From positions 24,883 to 88,882 of the forward strand of contig NZ_SOEY01000002.1 in NCBI RefSeq assembly GCF_004402535.1: 64,000 bases of DNA. The letters are read 5' to 3'. The DNA comes from Cryobacterium glaciale (GTDB lineage Bacteria; Actinomycetota; Actinomycetes; Actinomycetales; Microbacteriaceae). This document shows, piece after piece, positions 1-8,080 of the stretch. Position numbers and translations under genes: made by a program. The number at the start of each line of letters is the position of its first letter. The first letter of the stretch is position 1. Below the pieces are notes generated by a model. The model had not been told where the DNA came from. It saw only the letters and a list, made by a program, of their open reading frames with translations, and did no database searches.

Positions 1-44
1 GCACAAAACCCATTCGCGGGGTTCGAATCCCCCATTCTCCGCCA
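1..44 (+). tRNA. tRNA-Ser, 3' part only
   Basis: The window opens inside a tRNA. Visible are the end of a variable arm (ACAAAACCC), a T arm with loop TTCGAAT between GGGG and CCCC, the 3' acceptor strand ATTCTCC, a G discriminator base and an encoded CCA. The implied 5' acceptor strand GGAGAAT, the G73 discriminator and the apparent long variable arm are tRNA-Ser features. The anticodon lies outside the window, so the isoacceptor is unknown. Confidence 0.8.
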
Positions 45-48
45 TGAT

Positions 49-1143
49 TCACCAGCCCCTCGCGTCCCAGAAGACCTCGGCCTCGCTGCGACCGTAGGCC
101 CGCGACGCGGCCTCGACCATGGCCTTCCCGGACGTTTCGAAGGCAATGCCGGCCGCCACGATCAGGAGCCAGCCGATCGTGATCGGCCAGTCGCTGCCGG
201 TGACCAGCGTCGCCAGCGACAGCAGCACGATGAGGGCCTGCAGCGCTCCAGCCACGACCGAACCCCGAAACGTGCGCATGGTGTTGCCGAGCGAGCGCAC
301 GAGGCGCCCGCCCAAAGGGGCACCGCGCAGCAGGAGGAGCACGGCCGCTGCGGTGAGTGCGAGGGAGAGGAGGGAGACCAGACGGGTCGCGTTGGCGCTA
401 CTGCTGAAGACGAAGATTCCGAGTACCGCGGTCAGGGCCGCGGTTGCGAACTGGGCCCCCAGCATCCGTCGCTGCAGCAGGTGCAGTGCGCTGAGCAGGG
501 TGCCGCGCGCGCCGTCGGTCGTCGGCGCCGAGGTGAGCACGTCGGTCGCGGTGCGGAGGGCCAGCCAGGGCTTGTGGTCGATGAACTGCAGTTGGGCCAG
601 CCGGGTGCGATACCAGTCGTTCTGGGGAGCGCGGCGTACGGCGAGTTGAGCCTGCTCGATCGATTCCCCGAACCGTTTCGGCCAGCCGGCCAACACGCTT
701 GAGCGGAGGCTGTGCATGGCCGCCTGGGCGTCATTGTTGGGCTCGGCGAGCAACTGCGCGGCGTCGACCGCGTCGGCGGCGGCCTCAAAATTGGCCAGCC
801 CCGCGTGCGCCCGGGCGAGCGTCTCGTGCGCCCAGAGGAGGCTCGGATTCAGACGGATGGCCTGCTCGGCGGCCGAGATCGCGTTGTCGTACTGGCTCGC
901 GTTCACCATGCAGTGCGCGTAGAGCACGAGGAGGTAGGCATCGGTCGGCTCCAGCCGCACGGCGCGCAGCGCGGCGGCCGCTCCATCGGCGTGCCGATCG
1001 GTCGCGGTGAGGGCGCGGGCGAGCAGGCCGAGCGCCGCGGCATCCGTTGGTGAAGTGGCGATGTGGGTTTCGAGAAGGATGGCAGCCTGGCGGTTTTGCC
1101 CCATGTCCAGCAGGTTACTGGCCCGGTCGGTGGCCGAGCTCAC
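49..1143 (-). CDS. TPR-repeat membrane protein
   Basis: About 364 residues. The N-terminal half carries tandem tetratricopeptide helices with the A-x-x-L-x-P spacing (for example the segment ending AIRLNPSLLWAHETLARAHA). The C-terminal part has about four hydrophobic segments, so the TPR domain is probably membrane-anchored and serves as a protein-interaction platform. I chose the GTG at 1143 because it overlaps the stop of the upstream AAA ATPase (GTGA), implying translational coupling; a longer frame to 1236 would run deep into that gene. The partner is presumably the ATPase. The cellular process is not identifiable. Confidence 0.75.
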   Translation of the reverse strand: MSSATDRASNLLDMGQNRQAAILLETHIATSPTDAAALGLLARALTATDRHADGAAAALRAVRLEPTDAYLLVLYAHCMVNASQYDNAISAAEQAIRLNPSLLWAHETLARAHAGLANFEAAADAVDAAQLLAEPNNDAQAAMHSLRSSVLAGWPKRFGESIEQAQLAVRRAPQNDWYRTRLAQLQFIDHKPWLALRTATDVLTSAPTTDGARGTLLSALHLLQRRMLGAQFATAALTAVLGIFVFSSSANATRLVSLLSLALTAAAVLLLLRGAPLGGRLVRSLGNTMRTFRGSVVAGALQALIVLLSLATLVTGSDWPITIGWLLIVAAGIAFETSGKAMVEAASRAYGRSEAEVFWDARGW

Positions 1144-2354
1144 CAGCGTTTGACCTTCTTCAGGTAGGCCTTGAGCTCGCCAAAAGTGCCATCGTCGGTG
1201 CCGTAACTGACCACTGTGCGGGCGGATTCGAGCCACGGAATGATGGACGGCGCGATGGTGCGCAGCGGTTCGAGCAGGTCGTCCATGCCGATCATGCGGG
1301 CCACGCCGGTGTCGATGGAGTCCATCATGGCGATCTCGGCGGCGAGCTCGCAGACGTAGGCGATGTCGGCGCCGGAGAGTCCGTCGCTCCTGGCGGCGAG
1401 GATGCCGAGGTCGATCGCCTCGACCGGACGGTCACGCAGGTGCACCGCGAAGATGGCCTCGCGGGCCGGGTGATCGGGCGGCAGCACGAGCAGGGTGCGG
1501 TCGAGCCTTCCCGGGCGACGGAGGGCCGGGTCGACGTCCCACGGCTGGTTGGTCGCCGCGAGCACGTAGACACCCTCATTGTCGCCGTTCACGCCGTCAA
1601 GTTCGGTGAGCAACTGGTTGATAATGAGGCGCAGCCAGGGCGCGTGGCCCATTGCGGACCGCTTGCCGCCGATGCCGTCGACCTCGTCGAGGAAGAGCAC
1701 GCACGGGCCCTCGTTGCGGGCTTTTTCAAACACGGAGTGCAGGGCCTTCTCGGTCTCTCCGATGAACGGCTGAAAGATGTCCGACGAACTAACCGAGATG
1801 AACGAGGCACCGAGTTCGCCGGCGATGGCCTTGGCCAGAAAGGTCTTGCCGCAGCCGGGAGGGCCGTAGAGCAGCAGTCCGCCGCGCAGGCTCTTGTGGT
1901 ACATCCTGGTCAGTTCGGGATTTTTCAGCGGGGCCAGGAACGAGGCGTTGAGGCGTTTCTTCACCTCGACCAGCCCGCCGACATCGGCGAGGGTGACCGC
2001 GGGGCGCTCGCTCTCGAAGTCGAGCACGTCCGGTTCGCCGGCGACGGGGATCGGTTCGGGTTGTTCCACCGGCTCCGGGGTGCTCGCCACGAACGGGGGC
2101 CTCGCGATATCGCGCACCTGCGCTTCGGCATCCGTCCAGTCGAAACCGGGTTTCTCCGCCGCGGCACGGGTGTCGAGTTCGTTTAAGAGCGGATGCCCCG
2201 GCTCCAGTTCCCGCAGCCCCTGCAGCAGGGTGCGCGCCTCGGCCTTGCGGGCGGCATCGAGCAGGAGGCCGATGAGGTGGACGCGCAGCCCGGAGTTGGT
2301 CGGCGCGACCGCCACGGCCGCTGCGATGGCGTCGATCACACTGGAATCAGTCAT
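1140..2354 (-). CDS. AAA-family ATPase (Cdc48/Vps4-like)
   Basis: 404 residues. The N-terminal ~60 residues look like a short TPR-like helical hairpin, followed by an acidic/proline linker (about 85-115) and one AAA module. Walker A is GPPGCGKT (164-171), Walker B VLFLDEVDG (about 219-227), and the second region of homology is AATNQPWDVDPALRRPGRLD with the arginine finger. Single-module AAA proteins of this kind remodel or unfold protein substrates. Its stop overlaps the GTG start of the TPR membrane protein, so the two probably form one complex. The substrate is unknown, and a FtsH-like protease domain is absent. Confidence 0.9.
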   Translation of the reverse strand: MTDSSVIDAIAAAVAVAPTNSGLRVHLIGLLLDAARKAEARTLLQGLRELEPGHPLLNELDTRAAAEKPGFDWTDAEAQVRDIARPPFVASTPEPVEQPEPIPVAGEPDVLDFESERPAVTLADVGGLVEVKKRLNASFLAPLKNPELTRMYHKSLRGGLLLYGPPGCGKTFLAKAIAGELGASFISVSSSDIFQPFIGETEKALHSVFEKARNEGPCVLFLDEVDGIGGKRSAMGHAPWLRLIINQLLTELDGVNGDNEGVYVLAATNQPWDVDPALRRPGRLDRTLLVLPPDHPAREAIFAVHLRDRPVEAIDLGILAARSDGLSGADIAYVCELAAEIAMMDSIDTGVARMIGMDDLLEPLRTIAPSIIPWLESARTVVSYGTDDGTFGELKAYLKKVKRW

Positions 2355-2421
2355 GGGTGCGGTTCCTCTCCGGTCTCCTCAGGGTACGTCAGCGAGACCG
2401 GGCATCGCCCTCGTCGATCGA

Positions 2422-2485
2422 GGCGCGAGCCCGCGAGCGATCGAGATCCCGAACCAACAGGTCTCGATCGCTCGTTCCTCGCGCC
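2422..2485. repeat. long inverted repeat between two genes (TCTCGATCGCTCG family)
   Basis: Two arms of about 25 bases, 2422-2447 and 2461-2485, are near-perfect inverted copies sharing the core GAGCGATCGAGA, with a loop of about 13. The hairpin lies downstream of the DinB-like gene and upstream of the AAA gene, both on the minus strand, so it may end the former's transcript. A related sequence recurs at 18449-18484, which makes this a dispersed element. The rest of the 2355-2529 gap shows nothing recognisable. Confidence 0.6.
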
Positions 2486-2529
2486 GCGACCAGCGGAGGT
2501 GGCCGGTTGTCGCAGACCGCCGGCGACCG

Positions 2530-3042
2530 CTAGACGCCGGCGCGGTCGGCGAGGCCGCGCACGAAGGCAGCCTGGCCGGCGTGCTGCAGGTCGTCGGAGA
2601 GCACACTCGCCAGACGCACGCCGACCGTGACGGCGGGGGTCCAGGACTCGTCGACGACCCGGTCAAGGTCAGCCTCGGTGAGGGTGGCCAGGTAGGCGAC
2701 GGTCGCGGTGTGCACGGCGTCGTAGTACCCGCCGAGCAGATCAGCGTCGGCTTGCACGGCCGCAACGTCGGCGGAGGTGTGCCCGTAGCCGGTGGCCGTC
2801 GGCCCGAACGGCAGGGCGAAACGGTCGGCCCAGTCCTGGTCGGCATACACCTGGCCGGTGCCGGCGAGGTCGGCGAGGTGGTCGTCCTGCACGCGGGACA
2901 GGTGCCAGGTAAGCCAGGCGATGGTGTTGGCGTCGGCATCCGCTCGAAAAGTGAGGGTGGCGACGCTGGCGTCCTTCAGGGCGCGGTGCACGGTGCCCTG
3001 AATGCGGGAGAACTCTTCGATGAGCAGTTCGGACGGGGTCAT
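2530..3042 (-). CDS. DinB/DUF664-like metal-binding protein
   Basis: 170 residues, a typical length for the DinB/YfiT four-helix family. The His motifs expected for the metal triad are visible in WHLSRVQDDHLADL (about 46-59) and DDLQHAGQ near the C-terminus. Actinobacterial members are often thiol (mycothiol)-dependent S-transferases or isomerases; which reaction this one performs cannot be told. It starts with ATG at 3042 and stands alone between the AAA gene and the molybdate operon. Confidence 0.75.
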   Translation of the reverse strand: MTPSELLIEEFSRIQGTVHRALKDASVATLTFRADADANTIAWLTWHLSRVQDDHLADLAGTGQVYADQDWADRFALPFGPTATGYGHTSADVAAVQADADLLGGYYDAVHTATVAYLATLTEADLDRVVDESWTPAVTVGVRLASVLSDDLQHAGQAAFVRGLADRAGV

Positions 3043-3081
3043 GGGTCTCCTAGGTCGTGCATTAAACCTACCCCCGCTGGC

Positions 3082-3102
3082 GGACGGGGCCCGGGCCCGT
3101 CC
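3082..3102. terminator. GC palindrome downstream of modC
   Basis: A near-perfect palindrome, GGACGGGGCCCGGGCCCGTC plus one base, lies between the end of modC and the start of the DinB-like gene. It resembles the first module of the GGGCCC hairpin repeats found elsewhere in the window. It has no T tract, so intrinsic termination is only plausible. Confidence 0.4.
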
Positions 3103-3143
3103 CTGGTGACGGTCCGTGAACGGGATCGTCAGTCGGGGCGGCG

Positions 3144-4250
3144 TCAGCGGCGGTAGGCGCTCACCTCGGTGGCCTTGACCGAGAGCCAGACGGGCGAGCC
3201 CAGCTGCAGGCCGAGGTCGGCAACCGCGGCGGGGGTGAGCTCCGCGATGATCTCGGGGTCGCCGCTCGTGCGGAGGCGCACTCCGCCGCTGCCCGGCTCG
3301 ATTCCGGTCACCCGGGCCGACCAGACGTTGCGTGGGCTGGCGTGGCGCGGTTGTTCCGTCTGCACGACAACGGATGCCGGGCGAAAGACGGCCGCGGCCG
3401 GTCCGGTGGCGTCGAGGTCGGCGGCATCCGCTGGGCGCACCGAGAAGGTGCGGCCGTCGGGGGCGACGATCGCGCCCTTCTGCACGGTTCCGACCACGAG
3501 GTTGACGCCGGCGAGGGCCGCGACGAAGGGGTTGCGGGGGGCGGCGAGCACGGCCGCAGTCGTGCCCTCGTCGATCAGGGCGCCGTCGTGCAGCACGGCC
3601 ACGCGATCCGCGAGCACGACCGCATCGACGATGTCGTGGGTGACGATGATCGCGCTCGTGCCGGTGTCGGCGAGCTGCTCGCGGATGAGCTGGCGCATGA
3701 ACGGCGCCGTTTCGGCGTCGAGGGCGGCCATCGGTTCGTCGAGCAGCAGCACGCGCGGGCCGGCGGCGAGGGCGCGGGCGAGAGCGACGCGCTGCTGTTG
3801 GCCGCCGGAGAGTGCACCGGGCACGCTGCCGCCGAGGCCGTTCAGGCCGACGCGGTCGAGCCAGCGGTCGGCCGCGGCGCGGGCCGCGGCGGCATTCAGT
3901 CGTGCTTCGCCGACGCGTAGCGCGAAGGCCACGTTGGCGCGGGCGGTCAGGTGCGGGAAGAGCAGGGGCTCCTGCCCGAGCAGACCGATGGCCCTCTTTT
4001 CGGGCGCCACGAAACGCCCCGGCGCGGTGAGGACGGCGCCGTCGAGGGCGACGATTCCCCGCGATGGGATGGCGAGGCCGGCGAGCAGGTCGAGCACCGT
4101 CGACTTGCCCGAGCCGTTCGGGCCGAGGAGCGCGAGCACCTCGCCGCGCGCGAGCGTGAGCCGCAGGTCGAGGGAGAACGAGCCGCGGGTCAGCTGCAGG
4201 TTGGCTTCGAGGAGGGCTTTGGCGGCGGATTTCCAGAGTGCGGGGGTCAT
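3144..4250 (-). CDS. modC: molybdate ABC transporter ATP-binding protein ModC
   Basis: 368 residues. The ATPase domain shows Walker A GPNGSGKS (43-50), the Q-loop region GLLGQEPLLFPHLTARANVAF, signature LSGGQQQRVALARAL and Walker B VLLLDEPMAALD. The C-terminal ~120 residues form a TOBE/Mop-like domain (NLVVGTVQKGAIVAPDGRTF onwards), which is what distinguishes ModC from other importer ATPases. It follows modB at a 91-bp gap and powers molybdate uptake for the cofactor genes next door. The first ~12 residues are weakly conserved, so a slightly later start is possible. Confidence 0.92.
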   Translation of the reverse strand: MTPALWKSAAKALLEANLQLTRGSFSLDLRLTLARGEVLALLGPNGSGKSTVLDLLAGLAIPSRGIVALDGAVLTAPGRFVAPEKRAIGLLGQEPLLFPHLTARANVAFALRVGEARLNAAAARAAADRWLDRVGLNGLGGSVPGALSGGQQQRVALARALAAGPRVLLLDEPMAALDAETAPFMRQLIREQLADTGTSAIIVTHDIVDAVVLADRVAVLHDGALIDEGTTAAVLAAPRNPFVAALAGVNLVVGTVQKGAIVAPDGRTFSVRPADAADLDATGPAAAVFRPASVVVQTEQPRHASPRNVWSARVTGIEPGSGGVRLRTSGDPEIIAELTPAAVADLGLQLGSPVWLSVKATEVSAYRR

Positions 4251-4341
4251 GCGAGCATGCTCCGTCGGGGCGGCCTTACTGACCGGACGCGGAGCGTGCG
4301 CGGCGGATGGGTGGTGGCAGCGGCATCCGCTTGGATCGGCG

Positions 4342-5124
4342 TCACGAGAGCACGCTCGCCCGGCGGGTTCCGACCAGCACGAGGATGATCACGGCGACCG
4401 CGATCAGCAGCAGCGACAGGGCGACGGCCTGGTCGGTCGTCACGCCGGAGCCGTTGAAGGCGGTGTAGATGGCGAGCGGCATGGTGCGGGTGACTCCGGC
4501 CTGGTTGCCGGCGAACAGGGCGGTCGCGCCGAATTCGCCGAGGGCACGGGCGAAGCTCAGAACGGTTCCGGCGAGCAGGCCGGGGCCCACGAGCGGCAGG
4601 GTGATGCGGGCGAAAACGGTGCCGCGACCGGCGCCGAGGGTTGCGGCGACCCGTTCGTAGCGGATGCCAGCGGTGCGCAGCGCGCCTTCGACCGCGATCA
4701 CGAGGAACGGCAGGGCCACGAAGGTCTGCGCGATCACGACCGCGGCCGTCGTGAAGGGGATGCGCAGTCCGACGAGTTCGAGGGAGTTGCCGAGCACGCC
4801 GCCGCGTCCGAGCAGGGAGAGCAGCGCGATGCCGCCGACGAGCGGAGGCAGCACGAGCGGCACGGTGACGAGCGCCCGCAGCAGGCCGGCTACACGCGGC
4901 TTCGACCGCGCGATGACGACGGCGAGCGGCACGCCGAGCAGCAGGCAGAGCACGGTCGAAACGGATGCCGTCGCGAGCGACAGTCCCAGCGGCTGCAGGG
5001 CTTCGGGTGAGAGGAGCAGGGCGGGCAGGGCGGGCCAGTCGACTTTGAGCAGGAGTCCGGCGAGCGGCAGCACGAGCAGGGTGAGGCCGATGCTCGCGGG
5101 CAGGTAGAGCAGGCGCGGGATCAT
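4342..5124 (-). CDS. modB: molybdate ABC transporter permease ModB
   Basis: About 260 residues with five to six membrane segments and the permease signature for contact with the ATPase (the EXXG-type loop around ERVAATLGAGRGTVFARITLPL). Placement between modA and modC fixes the substrate as molybdate or a related oxyanion. I chose the ATG at 5124 because GGAG lies just upstream; a GTG at 5157 would add 11 residues but lacks a ribosome site. About 280 bp with two hairpin repeats separate it from modA, so transcription from modA may be attenuated. Confidence 0.9.
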   Translation of the reverse strand: MIPRLLYLPASIGLTLLVLPLAGLLLKVDWPALPALLLSPEALQPLGLSLATASVSTVLCLLLGVPLAVVIARSKPRVAGLLRALVTVPLVLPPLVGGIALLSLLGRGGVLGNSLELVGLRIPFTTAAVVIAQTFVALPFLVIAVEGALRTAGIRYERVAATLGAGRGTVFARITLPLVGPGLLAGTVLSFARALGEFGATALFAGNQAGVTRTMPLAIYTAFNGSGVTTDQAVALSLLLIAVAVIILVLVGTRRASVLS

Positions 5125-5183
5125 GCGCTCCGCCGTCTGGGCGTCGTGCGCGGGCACCGATGTGTGACGTGGCGGAGCATCAC

Positions 5184-5260
5184 TTTCCGGGCCCGGGCCC
5201 GGTCGCTGGGCCCATGATCTATCGTGGGCCCGGTTTCAGAAGGTGGGCCCGGGCGCGCGA
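5184..5260. repeat. GGGCCC hairpin repeat, copy 1
   Basis: Module 1 is the palindrome CCGGGCCCGGGCCCGG. Module 2 is a hairpin, CTGGGCCCATGAT / ATCGTGGGCCCGG. A third GGGCCC follows at the end. It lies downstream of modA and upstream of modB. A second copy, nearly identical in its first 50 bases, starts 141 bp further on. Confidence 0.85.
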
Positions 5261-5324
5261 TCCTGCATCCGGCGATGTTCGTGGTGCCGTGGTCGCCTGC
5301 GGCACTCGGTGTCCAGGGCAGTGC

Positions 5325-5398
5325 GTTCCGGGCCCGGGCCCGGTCGCTGGGCCCATGATCTATCGTGGGCCCGGTTTCCGGGCCCGGGCCCGGTCGAG
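5325..5398. repeat. GGGCCC hairpin repeat, copy 2 (tandem)
   Basis: Same element and orientation as the copy at 5184-5260. Here the third module is another full CCGGGCCCGGGCCCGG palindrome, so the arrangement is palindrome, hairpin, palindrome. It ends only about ten bases from the modA stop. Together the two copies account for most of the 5125-5407 gap, which contains no gene. A 209-residue minus-strand frame here is an artefact of the repeats. Confidence 0.85.
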
Positions 5399-5407
5399 AG
5401 TGGAGGG

Positions 5408-6196
5408 TCATGGAGCGAGAAAGCCGTGGGCGGCGAGCACGGCCTGACCGGCGGGCGACAGCACGAGGTCGACGAAGGCCTGGGCGGCCTCGGCGTGCGC
5501 GCTGCCTTCCACGACCGCGATCGGATAGTGCCCGACGACCGCGTCCGCTCCGGCCGGGGTCACGCCCTCGACGCGGCCAGGGTTGGCGGCGACGTCCGTC
5601 GTGTAGACGAGGCCGGCATCCGCTTCGCCGCCGGCGATCTTGGTGACGACGGCCGTCACATTCTGCTCCTCGCTCGCGGGCGTGAGCGTGACGCCGGCAT
5701 TGGCGAGCAGGGTAGCGGATGCCGCCCCGCACGGCACCTGCGCCGCGCACAGCACGGTGATCACGCCGGGGCGGGCGAGATCGGCGAGGTTTTCGATCTT
5801 CAGCGGGTTGCCGGGGGCGACCGCGATGCGCAGGGTGTTGCCGGCGAACCGGGTGGCCGGGCCGGTGAGCCCGTCGTCGGCGAGCGGCTGCAGGTTCTTC
5901 TGGTCGGCGCTCGCGAACACGTCGGCCGGGGCTCCGGCGGCGATCTGAGTGGCCAGGGTGGAGGATCCGTCGTAGGTGACCTGCACATCGACCCCCGGAT
6001 TCTCGTCTTCGAGAAGTAGAGCGAGCTCATCGAAAGCCCCGGTGAGGGACGCGGCGGCATAGACACTGAGGGTCTGGGGCTCGAGCCCGGTGGCCGGGCC
6101 GGGTTTGCCGGCATCCATGGCGGTCGACGGCGCGCAGCCGGTCAGGGCCAGGGCGAGCACTGCCAGAACGGCCAGAGCCGGCGGGAGTCGGGTCAC
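5408..6196 (-). CDS. modA: molybdate-binding lipoprotein ModA
   Basis: About 262 residues. The N-terminus is a lipoprotein signal (LAVLALALTGCAPS, lipobox LTGC), so the mature protein is tethered outside the membrane. The ModA start of the fold, LSVYAAASLTGAFDEL, and the segment YDGSSTLATQIAAGAPADVFASAD are clear. I chose GTG at 6196, which overlaps the stop of the HTH-Mop gene (GTGA) and gives a proper signal peptide; the longer frame to 6328 has an arginine-rich, non-signal N-terminus. It captures molybdate for ModBC. Confidence 0.92.
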   Translation of the reverse strand: MTRLPPALAVLAVLALALTGCAPSTAMDAGKPGPATGLEPQTLSVYAAASLTGAFDELALLLEDENPGVDVQVTYDGSSTLATQIAAGAPADVFASADQKNLQPLADDGLTGPATRFAGNTLRIAVAPGNPLKIENLADLARPGVITVLCAAQVPCGAASATLLANAGVTLTPASEEQNVTAVVTKIAGGEADAGLVYTTDVAANPGRVEGVTPAGADAVVGHYPIAVVEGSAHAEAAQAFVDLVLSPAGQAVLAAHGFLAP

Positions 6197-6597
6197 GGCA
6201 TCCGTCCCGGAGTTTCGACGATCACGTTGGTGGCCTTGACCACGGCGACGCTGAGCGAGCCGATCTCGAGGCCGAGTTCGCGCACGGCCTCGCTCGACAT
6301 GAGCGAGACCACGCGATGCGGGCCACACTGCAGCTCGACCTGGGCCATGACCGTGTCCATCGTGATGGCGGTGACGATGCCAACGAACCGGTTGCGGGCG
6401 CTGCGGCCCACACTCGACGGGTCGGTCGGGGTGCTCGCCTGGTCGACGGCGAAAGCGGCGAGCGCTGCGCCGTCAACCGTCAGGCGACCGGATGCGTCGG
6501 CGTCGGCCGCGAGACGGCCACCGTCGACCCAGCGTCGCACGGTATCGTCACTGACGCAGAGGAGCTCGGCGGCCTCACTGATCCGATATTGCGGCAT
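6193..6597 (-). CDS. HTH-Mop domain molybdate-responsive regulator
   Basis: About 134 residues starting at ATG 6597. Residues 1-50 are a MerR/excisionase-type helix-turn-helix (YRISEAAELLCVSDDTVRRWVDGGRL). Residues about 65-134 are a single Mop/TOBE molybdate-binding module (ARNRFVGIVTAITMDTVMAQVELQCG...). It is the first gene of the modABC operon and overlaps modA by 4 bp. Such proteins resemble half of ModE with a different HTH. A role in repressing the operon when molybdate is plentiful is inference. Confidence 0.85.
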   Translation of the reverse strand: MPQYRISEAAELLCVSDDTVRRWVDGGRLAADADASGRLTVDGAALAAFAVDQASTPTDPSSVGRSARNRFVGIVTAITMDTVMAQVELQCGPHRVVSLMSSEAVRELGLEIGSLSVAVVKATNVIVETPGRMP

Positions 6598-6602
6598 AAA
6601 TT

Positions 6603-6623
6603 GCAGATTAGCACCGTATCTGC
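6603..6623. promoter_or_regulatory. candidate operator of the HTH-Mop/mod operon
   Basis: Perfect inverted repeat GCAGAT-N9-ATCTGC, six bases upstream of the regulator's ATG, in the region between the divergent mod operon and moeB. Its position suggests autoregulation by the HTH-Mop protein. No binding data are available from sequence. Confidence 0.45.
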
Positions 6624-6788
6624 GGTTTCGCCCGACGGACCGACAACCCGTCTTCGCGACTACCCGAGGCTTAGGGATCATGGCATCGCGCGAGGCGAAT
6701 GACCAGGAGACGGGTTAGACCGTTCAGATGGCTGGACGCTGGCCTCAAATGGGTGGCCGCCGCGCCGCGCAGCGCCTAGCGTTAAGCC

Positions 6789-8078
6789 ATGGCTATTCCT
6801 CCCCTCGTTGAGCCCGTCGACCGGCTCAGCGCATCAGAATCCGTGCGCACCGCTCGCCAGCGTCGCCTCCCCCAGCTCAATGAACTCGGCCAGCGCCGCC
6901 TCGCTAACGCCCGGGTGCTCGTGCTCGGCGCCGGCGGGCTCGGCTCCCCCGCCCTGCTCTACCTCGCGGCCGCCGGCGTCGGGACCATCGGCATCGTCGA
7001 CGGTGACGACGTGGAACCGAGCAACCTGCAGCGCCAGATCATCCACGGCCAAGCGGATGTCGGCCGCCCCAAGGTAGACAGCGCCGCCGAGCGTATCGCC
7101 GAGATCGCCCCGGAAACGACGGTCGTTCGGCACACCGAACGCCTCATCGCGGCAAATGCGGCCGAGATCATCGACGGCTACGACGTGGTCATCGACGGCA
7201 CCGACAATTTCCCGACCCGGTTCCTCGTGAACGACACCTGCGCGCGGCTGGGGCTGCCGCTGGTGTGGGCATCCGTTTTGCGCTTCGACGCACAGCTTTC
7301 GGTGTTCTGGGCCACGCCGCCGGAGGGCTCGGGCGTGACCGGCGTGCACCTGCGCGACCTGTTTCCAACGCCGCCAGCCGAGGGTGAGGTGCCCAACTGC
7401 GCCGACGCCGGTGTGCTCGGCGCGCTGTGCGGCCAGGTCGGTTCGCTCATGGCGACCGAGACCATCAAACTCATCACCGGGATCGGCTCACCGCTGATCG
7501 GTCGCGTGCTCGTGATCGACGCGCTATCGGGTCGGTTCAGCGAGATTCCGCTGCTCGGAACCGGAATCGCCCCCGAGCCGACCGCCGCGGAGACCGCCGC
7601 CGAAGCGGCGCAGGCTTCCATGACCAGCACCCCCGAGGTTTCGAGCGCCGAGCTCGTCGACCGTCTGGCCGCCCAGGGCGCCGGCACCGACACTTTTCTC
7701 GTCGTGGACGTGCGTGAGCCGAACGAATTCGCTGAAAGCTCCATTCCGACGGCTCGTCTGCTGCCCCTCGGCGAGCTGTTGACCGACGGTGTGCTCTCGG
7801 AGAGCGGCCGCGCAGCTCTTCCCGAGGGCACGCCGCTGATCGTGCACTGCCACGCCGGCGGCCGCGCCTCCCGGGCCGCGAACGCGCTGCGCGAGGCCGG
7901 ATTCACCGATGTCTCGGTGCTGACCGGCGGAATCCTCGCCTGGGATGACCTCGTCACGGCCGGCCGGGCTCCGGGGTTCGGCAGCCGCTGGGCCTCGCTC
8001 GAGACCGTCGCGACCGGGCGGCACGCGTCAGCGCGCGATGACGCCGGCAGCGCCGGCCAGTCCGACAGCCTGGTCTGA
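6789..8078 (+). CDS. moeB: molybdopterin-synthase adenylyltransferase MoeB fused to rhodanese
   Basis: 429 residues. Residues ~20-260 are the E1-like adenylation domain: [17 protein letters not shown], the catalytic Arg segment [14 protein letters not shown] and [14 protein letters not shown]. Residues ~285-400 are a rhodanese domain with active-site loop HCHAGGRA. Together they activate and sulfurate the MoaD C-terminus. The usual Cys-X2-Cys zinc pair of MoeB is replaced around GVHLRDLFP, so structural zinc may be lost. It starts a tightly packed operon; a weak Shine-Dalgarno suggests a near-leaderless transcript. Confidence 0.92.
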   Translation: MAIPPLVEPVDRLSASESVRTARQRRLPQLNELGQRRLANARVLVLGAGGLGSPALLYLAAAGVGTIGIVDGDDVEPSNLQRQIIHGQADVGRPKVDSAAERIAEIAPETTVVRHTERLIAANAAEIIDGYDVVIDGTDNFPTRFLVNDTCARLGLPLVWASVLRFDAQLSVFWATPPEGSGVTGVHLRDLFPTPPAEGEVPNCADAGVLGALCGQVGSLMATETIKLITGIGSPLIGRVLVIDALSGRFSEIPLLGTGIAPEPTAAETAAEAAQASMTSTPEVSSAELVDRLAAQGAGTDTFLVVDVREPNEFAESSIPTARLLPLGELLTDGVLSESGRAALPEGTPLIVHCHAGGRASRAANALREAGFTDVSVLTGGILAWDDLVTAGRAPGFGSRWASLETVATGRHASARDDAGSAGQSDSLV

Positions 8079-8080
8079 CT

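Noticed and set aside
3169..5010. 613-codon plus-strand frame across modC and modB
   Set aside because: Shadow frame of modC/modB with Arg/Ser/Ala-rich noise.
5184..5398. Regularly spaced repeats as a CRISPR array
   Set aside because: Only two copies here, each an internally palindromic ~70-bp element. The other copies are far apart at gene ends, and there are no cas genes.
5121..5750. 209-codon minus-strand frame between modB and modA
   Set aside because: Composed largely of the translated GGGCCC repeats (recurring RARPGPGPETGPTIDHGPSD) and overlapping modA.
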